NCBI GenBank assembly: GCA_963668435.2
Contig: CAXXSC010000005.1
Span: forward strand, 349,120 to 413,119
Direction: 5' to 3'
DNA: 64,000 nt
Source of the DNA: G963668435 sp963668435
GTDB lineage: Bacteria > Latescibacterota > Latescibacteria > Latescibacterales > Latescibacteraceae
Position numbers and translations under genes: made by a program. Shown here one piece after another: positions 52,560-63,003 of the stretch (the first letter of the stretch is position 1; each line of letters opens with the position of its first letter). The notes beneath the pieces were generated by a model. It saw only the letters and a list, made by a program, of their open reading frames with translations. It was not told the DNA's origin and did not search any database.

Positions 52560-53230
52560 GTTTTTTATATTAAATACAATACTGTCTGGAAAAGACTGGC
52601 TATGATTTTTCAGCCAGTAAACAACTTTTCCAAGCCACTTTTTCCCTCGCCGGAAAAAGCGGCGCAAAAAGGGCAGCGTCGGCGGACGCATTATTGTCTG
52701 CTTATCTTGTGCAAGCTGACCAGCCAAGGATGTTGCACGACCTTGGCCTGCGAATGCGGGATCACCTGTTCTGTGAAAAGCTTTATCCCGTTCTCACGGC
52801 ATGTTTTCGGGAAACGCTGAACGCGTCTTACGACGCCAGCCTTTCTGGTCCGAAAACACTTGCTCGACCGGAGCTTTTCAACGGGAACAGGCATAATGAC
52901 TTTGTTTTTAATCAGTTACGGTGATCCCGCATTCAAGCGTACGGCGGCGTAAAGCCGTAGCGCGGATCAAGCGGCACATCCAAATCTGACCCGAAAAGGG
53001 GCCTTGCCCCCTTTCGGAGGGGCCGGGGGGAACCATAAAGCGATTGTACCCCGGCGACAGTCATCGGGACAGTCCGCAGGACTATCCCGGTCAGTTTGCC
53101 GTTATCACTATCCGTTGCCGTATTTGTGTTGTATTCACTGGATTAATGCACTCGACTCAGCGTTTACAGGCTTTCGCAGCCATCAGGCTCAAGCTTAGCC
53201 GAATACTACTGATACCAAATCGGACTATCG
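52560..53230. repeat. long intergenic element with hairpins, copy 2
   Basis: The 730-bp gap between the flavin-reductase gene and mazG contains a hairpin-array unit at about 52710-52780 (GCCAAGG, loop ATGTTGCACGA, CCTTGGC, then GGGATCACCTG) and, from 52880, the element also found at 20160 (AAAAGGGGCCTTGCCCCC, GGGACAGTCC..GGACTATCCC, CAGCCATCAGGCTCAAGCTT). Frames of up to 90 codons here do not look coding. Confidence 0.7.
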
Positions 53231-53235
53231 CCCTG

Positions 53236-54030
53236 TTAAATATTCTCTCCCCGCTCTTCCCTCTTGACCTGTTCCCAGAGCTCGTCCATTTCCTCGAGCG
53301 ATGCCTCGCCGAGTTTTTTGCCGCGCTTGGGCAGCTCGCTCTCGATATACTGGAAACGCCGCTGGAACTTGTCGATGGTCTTTCTCAGCGCGTCCTCAGG
53401 GCAAACCGAGACGAAACGCGCGAGATTAGCCACCGCGAACAAGAGGTCGCCGAGCTCCTCTTCCACCGCCGCCTGATCGCGTTTTTCACGTGCCTCCTTG
53501 AGCTCGCCGAGCTCCTCATCGACCTTGCGCATAACGTCCTCGGCGCGCTCCCAGTCAAACCCCACGCGGGAGACTTTTTCCTGGATACGCCGTGCCTTGA
53601 TCAGTGCGGGAAGACTTGCCGGGAGACCATTGAGGACAGAGCCGGTGCCGCTGCCCTTTTGCCGTTTCTCGGCGCGCTTGATCTGCTCCCAGTTCTTGAG
53701 AACTTGTCCCGAGCTGTCCACCTCGGCAGTTCCGAACACATGCGGATGACGGCGCTTCATCTTTTCGACAATGGTACTGCAGACATCATCGATATTAAAA
53801 CGTCCCTCCCTGTCAGCAAGTTCCGCATGAAAAACCACCTGCAGGAGCACATCGCCCAGCTCGTCCTTGATATGCTCGTCATCGCCGGAATCAATGGCCT
53901 CCAGGGCCTCATAGACCTCCTCGACAAAATAGGGTTTGAGGCTCTGATGGGTCTGTTCGCGGTCCCACGGACAGCCGCCGGGCGCCTGGAGTGTTTTCAT
54001 TACCTGTACGAGTTCTTCGAATGGGGTCAT
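53236..54030 (-). CDS. mazG: nucleoside triphosphate pyrophosphohydrolase MazG
   Basis: The 264-residue protein has two MazG modules. The first has FEELVQVMKTLQAPGGCPWD, EEVYEALEAIDSGD and ELGDVLLQVVFHAE with the metal-binding EExxE/ExxD pattern; the second has KVDEELGELKEA and EEELGDLLFAVANL. It hydrolyses aberrant or stringent-response NTPs. A clear start, MTPFEELVQVM, is used. Length is typical. Confidence 0.95.
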   Translation of the reverse strand: MTPFEELVQVMKTLQAPGGCPWDREQTHQSLKPYFVEEVYEALEAIDSGDDEHIKDELGDVLLQVVFHAELADREGRFNIDDVCSTIVEKMKRRHPHVFGTAEVDSSGQVLKNWEQIKRAEKRQKGSGTGSVLNGLPASLPALIKARRIQEKVSRVGFDWERAEDVMRKVDEELGELKEAREKRDQAAVEEELGDLLFAVANLARFVSVCPEDALRKTIDKFQRRFQYIESELPKRGKKLGEASLEEMDELWEQVKREERGENI

Positions 54031-54228
54031 CTATCATTCCTGCGGTATTGGATGCATGTGAAAGGGGCGTCTTTAATAATACAAAATTCATTCGGACACT
54101 GCAAGACGCGGATTGTTCAGTTTTATTCATTATTGAAAGACCCTGTATTCAAAAATATCGGGAGTATCACCCGATAACAGGCACAAGACACATATTCATC
54201 ATGGCTGACAATGACCGGTACAATGGAG

Positions 54229-54440
54229 AATGAACTGCCCCGCAGCAAACTTCGGGGTATCAAATCCCTCAGCCCTTCGGGCAGCCCCCCTTTGTAGGGG
54301 GGGGGGCAGTCGCTTGCGCGACGAAAAATTATTCGGCAGCCTATACGCACCGCAGGCGTCCCCCCTCATTCAGGGGGGAAACCAGATGAAAGCTGGAGGG
54401 GGGTCTTTCTTTCGAAGCAAGCTTCGGGAAATTAGTCCCT
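54229..54440. repeat. REP-like TGAACTGCC element with CCCCC blocks
   Basis: TGAACTGCCCCG, 9-nt spacer, CGGGGTATC, then GCAGCCCCCCTTTGTAGGGG and further G/C-block repeats including CTTCGGG and AAGCAAGCTTCGGG. The overall plan follows the element at 9990-10200. The rest of the gap 54441-54572 shows no gene. Confidence 0.6.
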
Positions 54441-54572
54441 AAGAGATCAAAAACATATGCAGCTAACTGTATTCAAATAAACGCAGAAAATGTTTGCATA
54501 TTAATGCGGCCCTGATAACATTAAGTATATCTTCCACATTCGTTCATGCTGACTGACACATGGAATTATGAA

Positions 54573-56265
54573 ATGAAATTCGGACTTGAAAAATATACGC
54601 TCGACCGCTTTCTCTCAAAAGTGGTCAAGACATATGCCGACCGTCCAGCCCTCGCACTTGCCGGAGAAAAACCTTTCACCTACACGGAACTGGGCCGGCG
54701 TGTCGACACATTAAAAGCCCTGTTGAAAAAACTGGGTATCAAGAAAAAAGACAGGATTGTCATACTCGGGCAGTCCTCTCCCCAGTGGGGCATAGCATTT
54801 CTGGCGGCCACCACGATGGGGGCTGTCGCGGTCCCTGTCCTTGAGGGTTTCCCGGAGGCTGATATAAATCATATAATCAGGCACTCCGAATCAAACGCCA
54901 TATTTATTGCACAGGACATCTACGAACATATGAAGATTCCTGCGCTGGAGAGCATGAGGACCGTAATCTGCCTTGATGATTTTTCCCTTCTGCCGAAAGG
55001 TGCGCAAAACAAGGCCTCGATTTTTGGTCAGCTCCAGGAGTTTCAAGACAAGGTCATGAAGACGTTCGACAAATCCTCTTCCGCCGGAGAGAATACCGGT
55101 ATTGAAGAGGATGATCTGGCGGAAATACTTTATACATCGGGCACCACCGGGCATTCAAAAGGTGTGATGCTCACCCACGGGAACCTTGTCAGCAACCTCT
55201 TCGAGGGTCCTGACCTGCTGAAAGTGATCCACCGGAAAAGCGTGGTCCTCTCCATCCTCCCGATGGCCCATGCGTTCGGCTCGACATCGGCGTTTCTCTC
55301 CATTATTTATTGCGGGGCGTCCATTCATTATCTCAACAAACCGCCATCTCCGAAAATCCTGCTGAGCGCCATGCAGCAAGTCAAACCCACCATCATGGGG
55401 GCGGTGCCGCTGGTATTTGAGAAAATCTATCACAAGCAGGTTGTACCAACCATTGCCGGAAACATGATCATGCGGCAGATGATGAAGCGATCGTTCACCA
55501 AACGCCTGCTCTACAAAACCATCGGGAAAAAAAATACGGAAACTTCTTGGCGGGCGTCTTGAATGTGTCATTATCGGCGGGGCGAAGTTCTCCTCTGAAG
55601 TGGAGACATTCATGCGGGACGGCGGCATTCCATATTGCTGCGGCTACGGTTTGAGCGAGTGCTCCCCGCTGGTAACGTTCTCTTCGATGGAGAAACAGAA
55701 AGCCGGGTCGCCGGGCCATGCAATCACGGATGTCATGATTAAAATCATGGATGCCGATCCGGTCAGTGGTGTTGGTGAGATATGTCTCAAAGGCCCCAAT
55801 GTGATGAAAGGTTATTACAAAAACGAAGAGGAAACACGGAAGGCATTCACGGCTGACGGCTGGTTTATCACCGGCGACAAGGGCTACCTTGACGATGACG
55901 GTTACCTGTTTATCACCGGACGTTCGAAAAATGTCATTGTCGGGCCCTCCGGGGAAAACATTTATCCCGAGGTGATCGAGGCTAAACTTCTCGAGTCCAT
56001 GTTTGTCGAGGAAGCGCTGGTCTACCAGAAAAACAACCGTCTTGTGGCACGGATATACCCGGATTACCTCTCCATCGAAAACCTTGACGGCACAAGGGAC
56101 GAAAGCGCCATCGCCACTGATATCACCAATATCCTGGAAACGGTGCGGCGGGAAGTGAATAAAAATCTCCCTGCATTTTCCCAAATCAGCACAGTCATTG
56201 AACAATCTTCCCCGTTTGTGAAAACGCCGACAAATAAAATAAAACGCTTTGAATATGTTTCCTGA
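54573..56265 (+). pseudogene. long-chain acyl-CoA synthetase (AMP-forming), one frameshift
   Basis: The two frames 54573-55562 and 55600-56265 together encode an adenylate-forming enzyme. The first has the ATP-binding loop LYTSGTTGHSKGVMLTHGN, the second has YGLSECSPLVTF and TGDKGYLDDDGYLFITGRSKNVIVGPSGENIYPEVIE, which includes the catalytic motif. The break is in a run of eight A at 55527-55534; removing one A restores IGKKIRKLLGGRLECVIIGG across it. The intact length would be about 560 residues, normal for the family, which activates fatty acids with ATP and CoA. A sequencing error or true decay cannot be told apart here. Confidence 0.8.
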
Positions 56266-56498
56266 TCTGCCGAACACTGCGTCGTGGTAACGGTAAAAGA
56301 TTTTTCACATAAATCACTGGTCAAAGGTCGTGCAAGCATCCCTGGCCGGTCAGGCTGCACAGGATGAGCAGTCTAAAATGCGTCAAGCTGAGGCTGCCCT
56401 TTTGACCTACTTCCTTCAGGCAAGGGAAAAAGGAGCTAAAAAATGTTGTTTGCTTCACCTGTCTTTTGGCCAAACAGTTTTGGGAGCTGCCCTTTCAA

Positions 56499-57771
56499 TT
56501 ACTTACCTACGACCTCCCCGATGTCCATAAGATACAGCTGACGGCCATAGCCCTCCCAGGCGGGAATCGAAACAGATATAGCGCCCGTCGCGGCTGAACC
56601 GTGGATGCGTATCCACCCGCCACTCGCCCTTGTACTCAGGCGGCAGATAGAAATGCCCGAGATCGATTCTGGCCCCCGTTTCGACATTATAGACATACAA
56701 GCCGATCATCCGCTCCTTGTCGGGATAGCTGTCGTTGAGAATCCACTTCATTTGCGCGGGAAAGGTAGGTGCAAGTGGCCGTCACGGGTCATCTGTTCCT
56801 TGCCGATTAACCCCGATTTTCCCCGGAGCCGTCATCGCTGAACAGGAAGAAACGTGCGCCGTGGGGCTCATGCCTTGACCACGCGAGTATCGTTCCCGGA
56901 TCGCGCCAGATGAAATGTGAGGTCATCCCGTTATCGTCGACAACACGGATGTCGCTGCCGTCGGCTGCCGCGGTCAGCATACGGGTATTCCATGATTTCG
57001 CACGCCGGCATACGCCAGCGGTGAAGGAAAATGAACCTGCTGCCGTCGGGATTGAACAGCAGATGGTTGAAATAATGCTTCCCGGCTGAAATATCGCCGC
57101 CGGGGAAAGGGATTTTCGCCACGTCGGCAATGCTGATGACCAGCTCCGACTTCCCGCTTTCGAGATCGACACGCCAGATACCGGCATCCTCCGGCGCGAG
57201 TACATCGGTGTTCGGATCGGGAATACCGGCATAACCATAGCCCGGACGCATGTCCTGAATACGGCGGAAATCAGCGCTCATGGCGGTCCGGCCGTCAGGC
57301 GCAACCGTATAGACCGCACGGGGAACCGTACGGACTTTACGGGTTTCCACGTTCAGTATGCGGGAGACGAAACGGCCGTCCTCGCGGTCGTTCCAGATGA
57401 TATCGGTTTTCGAGCCGGGCAGCCACTGAAGCATACAGCCCTGCTGCCAGTTCCATGCCCTTGTTTCGCCGAGATCGATCCAGCGGTCGTTTGTCGGCGA
57501 GATCGACCATGCCGATCCTGATGGTGTCAGCAGCCCCTCCGGCGAGCGATTCTCGAACGAGGTCTCCATGCAGAGGGCATAGCGCCCGTCCTTGCTGAAC
57601 TGAAGCTTGTCATAATAAGCAAACCAGTGGTAACCGGGCCCGCGGGTGATCGGACGCACCGGGACATGGCTTGCCACACGAAGCGGCGCGGTGATACGGG
57701 CGAATCCTGTACGGCGGCCGCGCCTGGAAAGAACACAGGCAGGAAAGTAACAGGGCTGACACAAAACGCAT
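56499..57771 (-). pseudogene. beta-propeller-like secreted protein, several frameshifts
   Basis: Start at 57771 begins a signal peptide (MRFVSALLLSCLCSFQA). Successive frames read GYHWFAYYDKLQFSKDGRYA, AWNWQQGCMLQWLPGSKTD, VYTVAPDGRTAMSADFRRI, RPGYGYAGIPDPN, HYFNHLLFNPDGSRFIFLHR, and finally WILNDSYPDKERMIGLYVYN with DTHPRFSRDGRYICFDSRLG. At least four frameshifts are needed for a product of about 420 residues. The repeated PDGR/SRDGR turns are those of TolB/WD40-like propellers. Function unknown. A paralogue follows at 57800. Confidence 0.6.
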
Positions 57772-57799
57772 GGTTACAACCTTTCGTTCGCAGGCAAAA

Positions 57800-59120
57800 T
57801 TATTTCAGCGGTTTCCCGTCGATGATCGAGCTTATATCGAGCAGGTACATTCTGCCGCCCATTCCCCTCGTGCGGCGAGTCGATGACCACAAAACGGCCG
57901 TCCGGGCCTGAACCTCGGATGGGTGTCCACACGGCCCTCCCAGTCGAAACGGTATTTCGTGTGCATGAAGAAATTCCCCAGCGGCACCCGTGTCCCCCGT
58001 GGCGACATGATAGAGGTAAACGCTTTGCAGGCGGTTGTCATCGGGATAGGAATCGTTCAGGATCCACTCGCAGCCGGGAAGATAGGTGCAATGGCCGTTG
58101 CGCGCCATGACATCGGGGCCGATCGCGGTCCCCTTGCATAGGGAGCCGTCGTCCGCAAAGAGATAGAAACGGTCGCCGTGGCTTTCCTGACGGGTCCAGG
58201 CGAGAATGTGACTTTCGTCGCGCGCCAGATGAAATATGGGAGGTGTAGCCGGAATCGTCCACCACGCGGATATCCTTGCCGTCCGGCGTGGGCGGTCAGC
58301 ATCCTCGTATCGAACGGTGTTGTCGGGTTCGTTTCGCGGAACTCGTTGATACGCCAGCGGTTGAGAAAGATGAAACGGCTGCCGTCCGGGCTGAACAACA
58401 GATGATTGAAATAGTGCTTGTTCTTCGTTATATCGCCTTTCCAGAATGGGATTTTCAGCATGTCGGCGACTGAGATCACCAGTTTGGCATCACCTGTCCT
58501 GAGGTTGACTTTCCAGATACCGGAATCATCCGGCGCAAGTTTGTCGGCGTTGGGATCGGGCAGGCCGGCATAGCCATAGCCCGGCCGCATGTCCTGAATA
58601 CGGCGAAAATCGGCGCTCATACCCGTTCTGCCGTCCGGCGAAACAGTGTAGATGGCGTGCGGGATCGTGCGCATTTCGCGGGTTTTCACGTTCATGATAC
58701 GGGCGACAAACCTGTCACCCTCGCGGTCGTTCCAGATAACATCGGTTTTCGATCCCGGAATCCACTGGAGCATACAGCCCTGCTGCCAGTTCCAGGCGCG
58801 TGACTCGCCGAGAGCTATCCAGCGGTCGTTGTCCTCGAGGTCGACCATGCCGACAGTAATGACATCATCCGGGGGCGGGCGAACGGTCCTCGAAATCAAT
58901 CTCCATACCCAGCACATAACGGCCCGTGGGATCGATCTGAAGCTTGTCGTAGTAACCGAACCAGTGGTAGGCAGGGCTCTCTGGTAATCGGACGGACCGG
59001 CACCCATGTTTCGGAGCGTTTCGGCCACTCGGCGGGCGGTGAGGCCATGAGCGCGCCTGCGAGAACTGCGGTGAAAACGATGCACATGACTGATGTTCTG
59101 ATCATACGGGATAGTACCAC
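57800..59120 (-). pseudogene. paralogous beta-propeller-like secreted protein, several frameshifts
   Basis: A GTG at 59120 with GGGAGAG upstream starts a signal peptide (MIRTSVMCIVFTAVLAGAL). The frames then give AWNWQQGCMLQWIPGSKTD, VYTVSPDGRTG-like text, RPGYGYAGLPDPNADK, HYFNHLLFSPDGSRFIFLNR and WILNDSYPDDNRLQS. It is closely similar to the neighbour at 56499-57771, so the pair is a tandem duplication. At least four frame changes are required. Reaction unknown. Confidence 0.6.
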
Positions 59121-59298
59121 GATATCTCTCCCTGTCGGTGGTTTACGGGGCTGTGTTTATGAAATAATAGCCGACTGGAGAGCCCGGTGCAACAGAAATC
59201 CCCCGCCAACAGCTGCGAGGGATTATCCACTACTTCTTTCCGGTCATGTATCTTCTGTCTTTTCTCTTTTCTCTTCTGCCTTTTCCCCTGTATTCTGA

Positions 59299-60662
59299 CT
59301 ACTTAACCAACAGCATCTTGCCCGTTTTCGCCAACTCACCTGCCTGCAGCCGGTAAAAAATACACGCCCGATGCCAGATTGGAGCCGTCGAAAATCACGC
59401 TGTGCTTCCCGGCGCTCATGAAATTATCGGATATCGTGCTGATTTTCCGACCTGTGATGTCGTGGACAGTCAGTGTGGTGTATGAGTCGGTGGGAAGGGG
59501 TGAACGATATGGTGGTGGCTAGGGTTGAAGGGGTTTTGGGAGTTGGAAATCTCAATTCCGGCAGGCATTTCAGCAGAGGCCTGCTCGACACCCACACCTT
59601 CCAGCGTGTATTTGGCTATCAGGCCGCCCATTCCGCAAATCCAGACAGTATGATCGTAGCCACCCATGGCCTCGCACCATTTGCCGAGATACTCGAAATC
59701 CTGGCAGAGTTCCGAACTTACACCGCCATCGGTGGTGTAATACAGTTTTGTGTGTGTTACAATAAAGGCCTCCTCTTCCCTGTAGGGGATACACATCCTC
59801 AACCGTGCCATTTTTGCTTGGATCGACATAGGCCCAGTCATCTAAAAGCCAGGTTTTCCCGTTATCCGGGCTAAAATTCAAGCCACGACCGGACTGCCCA
59901 AACATCCTGATATGAAACAGGGTATATTTTATCGAGAATCTGCGCTGGTGGGTACAACCCCCAAGTCATCCCATGTTTACACCTCCATCCTCGGAATACA
60001 AAATATAGCGAGGTTCCTGAAGTTCACCGCCCGGGACCATATAGAACCCACCCGTGTTGGTCATCGATAAATGAAACCGAAATTACAATACCAAAATTGT
60101 TTGGGTGATCCTTGTGCAGAAATATTATATTGTATATTCCATGTTTTTCCACCATCTATTGTTCTGAAAACTCCATAGTAAACCTCTTCTGATCCTTCGA
60201 CATACACGATTTTTTGCAATACCCCATCCATGGGTTCCATCAATAAATGATATAGCACTGAATCTGGAATAGTCATTCATTGTTTCAACGACTTCCCATG
60301 TTTCACCACCATTTTCCGTTTTAAAAATATTGGCTATATATTCCGGATTATCAGAATACCAGTCATGACCAAATTCATATACCCGATCTGGGGAGTCAAA
60401 AACTGTACCTGTGTCAGTGTATAATCCGAAAACGGACATTCCTGCCGTACCCAGGTAGTACCGCCATCGCTGTGTGGCGAGAATGGTCGAATGATATCCC
60501 ACAATCCAGCCATGGTTTTCATCGACAAAAACAGACGTCATTCAAGATGTCATCTGTCCCGCTCTCCTGCACCTCCCACTCCGCCCGGCACGCCCCAGCC
60601 CCAACGAACAAAGTCACCGCAAACATCGAAATCAGCACAACAAACAATCCAGACCGCCGCAT
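59299..60662 (-). pseudogene. BNR-repeat secreted protein with FlgD-like C-terminal domain, several frameshifts
   Basis: The start at 60662 has GGGGAGG upstream and begins MRRSGLFVVLISMFAVTLFV, a signal peptide. The fragments give FVDENHGWIVGYHSTI, FKTENGGETWEV, FRTIDGGKTWNIQY and NFSPDNGKTWLLDD, which are YCF48/BNR repeats, and then NPFNPS and SGVYFYRLQAGELAKTGKM near the C-terminus. A run of six A at 59355-59360 is one of the frame breaks; five would restore the frame. It resembles the intact gene at 38599. Confidence 0.65.
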
Positions 60663-61211
60663 AAAAACCTCCCCGTCAAAAGTAATTTACTGTAATAAAG
60701 TAGCGGCGTTGGATGGCGGTTTGTCAAGCTTTTTTGTTGGAAAGCGGCTGCGAAGTGGCGAGGGTGTTTAACAAGCATTCTGCCTAGCATGCGATTTGCA
60801 GACAAGCTAGCGCCGAGAGGGAGCTTCTTTTCCATCATAGTTCATCATTTAATCATCGCCATCAGCGGTTCAGACATCTTGCAACCTTGACACATCTTTT
60901 CTCGTGTCTTTGCGCCTTTGCGTTGATTAGTTCTGTCTTTTCCGTTTTTTCCTTTAATCCTTGATCTTTAAACCTTAATCTATCTTTATACGCTCCTTTG
61001 CGGTGAGTCTTTTTGTTTCTCCTCCATTTCTGACGTTTCATCCGTAAAATCTGCGCAGACAGCAAAAAGTTTTACCCGGTAAATGTCCGAAAATACAATC
61101 TTTCTTTGGGATTCTGAAGTTTTTCTCATTATTAGCTTGAATATGCGCTTCAATTTCCTATCTTAAAGTAAATGTTTCGATGCAGTTCACTGTTTTTGTC
61201 AGGAGGGAATC
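60663..61211. other. intergenic region with dispersed repeats
   Basis: No gene is supported. It holds GCCATCAGCGGTTCAGACAT (like 44080), GTGTCTTTGCGCCTTTGCG (like 5040) and TTTGCGGTGAGTC. The region 60663-60790 shows only a possible TTGACA on the minus strand at about 60723 with poorly spaced -10 candidates for the upstream gene. Confidence 0.4.
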
Positions 61212-62203
61212 ATGCAGTACCGTAAAATGGGCAAATGGGGCGTCAAGCTCTCGGCAGTCGGCCTGGGAAGTTATCTCACTATCGGCTACAAGCTCGACGA
61301 CAAGACCTCGCGCGATACCATTCGCACTGCTTACGACGGCAGGTGTCAATTTCTTCGATACGGCGGATGCCTACAACAAGGGCGAGGCGGAGAAAGTCCT
61401 CGGCAAGCACCTGGCCGAGTTCCCGCGTGAATCGCTTTTCGTGCTCACGAAATGCTGGCTGAACATCACCGGCCATGTCAACGGCGGCGGGCTCTCCGCA
61501 AAACACATCTACGAGGCCTGCCATGCCAGTCTCAAACGGCTCAACATGGATTATATCGACTCTCTACATAGTGCCACACCCGTCCGTGACACACGAGGAC
61601 ACAGCTCACTGGAGGAGACAGTCCGTGCGATGGAAGATCTCGCACGTCAGGGCAAGATACTCTACTGGGGTGTCAGCGAGTGGCCGGCCCACACTGGATA
61701 GTCCGCGCCAACAAGATCGCGAAAAGAGCTCGGAGCCCGTCCCATCGGTGTCAGCGAACCACGCTACAACCTGCATTACCGTTATCCCGAGCGCAACCTT
61801 TTCCCCTGCACCGAGGCTGAGGGTGTCGGTAATGTGGTCTTCTCAGGTCTTGCCACGGCATGCTCACCGGCAAATACAAACCCGGCGAGGAGGCTCCCGA
61901 CGGCACCCGCGCTGCCGACAGCGACACCGATTCGGTTTATCAAACGTCTCTACTGAACGATGAGAACAAAAAGAAAGCCCAGGAATTTGTAAAGATCGCC
62001 GGTGACATGGGTGTGACAGCGGCACAGCTCGCGATTGCTGGTGCCTCAGAAATCCCGCGGTAACCAGTGTCATCAGCGCCGCGACAAAGGTCTCGCAGGT
62101 CGAGGACAATGTCGCCGCCGCGGATATCGAAATACCCGATGACGTCAATGCGAAAATCGAGGAGCTCTATCCGCCCGCCGAGACAGTCGAGTGCGAGCAC
62201 TGA
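61212..62203 (+). pseudogene. aldo/keto reductase, several frameshifts
   Basis: An AGGAGGG RBS precedes MQYRKMGKWGVKLSAVGLGS, the N-terminal strand of the voltage-gated-potassium-channel-beta-like AKR branch. Later pieces are GVNFFDTADAYNKGEAEKVL (with the Asp-Ala-Tyr motif), LFVLTKCWLN, DYIDSLHSATP, ILYWGVSEWPA, NLFPCTEAEGVG, and VTSVISAATKVSQVEDN at the end. At least four frame changes lie near 61338 (an extra G), 61697-61731, 61853 and 62052. Such enzymes use NADPH to reduce aldehydes or ketones. Confidence 0.7.
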
Positions 62204-62415
62204 GACTAGTGAGAAACACTGACGGGGGAATGCCGCGTGCTTAATGCATTTCCACGCCCAAGGAAAGGAGGAACGCTAAGGTCATGTGCTCGAGATTATC
62301 CGGTCCGGCCTTCGAAAGGTCCTTACATGCTTTCAATGAGATGATGTATGAATTATGGAAAAACTTGAATGGGAATTGAATGCGGCAATAATCCGGAACA
62401 TGAGGTAACTTTCAT

Positions 62416-62964
62416 ATGAAAGGCACAGTAATTAAATATTTCAAGGATAAGGGATTCGGCTTTATCCGAGAGGCATCGGTTGCAAAGGACATATTTTTTC
62501 ATATCAGCTCTGTCAAAAACCAGAAAATCCGGCAATCCGTCAGAAGTCGATTTCGAGATCTGACTACGGACAGAGAAAGGCTATGTCGCGAAAAATATCT
62601 CACCCGCGGGGAGACAGCTGCCACCCTTTGTCGTTTTTGGCATTATCGCGGCCATCGCGGTCGCGCTGATAGCGGTATTTTTACACCATCACGGGCTGAA
62701 CCTGGTGCTTTCCTGGCTCGTTTCGGTCAATTTCATGACCATTATCTATTATACTTACGATAAAAATATTTCGAGCAGGACAAGCTGCGCGTACCGGAAT
62801 TCATCCTCCATGCGCTCGCTTTGCCGGTGGAACACCCCTCGCGCCTCATCGGACAGCTGATCAACCGTCACAAGACGATGAAAAAAAGATTTCAGCTGAC
62901 ATACTGGAGTACTGTTGCTTTTCACCTGGCAATTGTATTTTATTACCTTGGCATAGTTAGCTGA
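62416..62964 (+). pseudogene. cold-shock/DUF1294 fusion, frameshifted
   Basis: The N-terminus MKGTVIKYFKDKGFGFI..DIFFHISSV is a cold-shock domain. Further along, in other frames, VSVNFMTIIYYTYDK and then FEQDKLRVPEFILHALALPV, LIGQLINRHKTMKKRFQ are the two-helix DUF1294 domain. Cold-shock plus DUF1294 is a common fusion, predicted to be membrane attached. At least two frame changes are needed, one near 62560 and one in the A run at about 62760-62770. Confidence 0.6.
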
Positions 62965-63003
62965 CAGAGGAATCACCCCGTCACTCGAAAAGCGCGAGGT
63001 AAC

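Noticed and set aside
52551..53212. Frames of 60-90 codons in the long gap before mazG
   Set aside because: They lie inside the repeated non-coding element and consist of translated hairpins.
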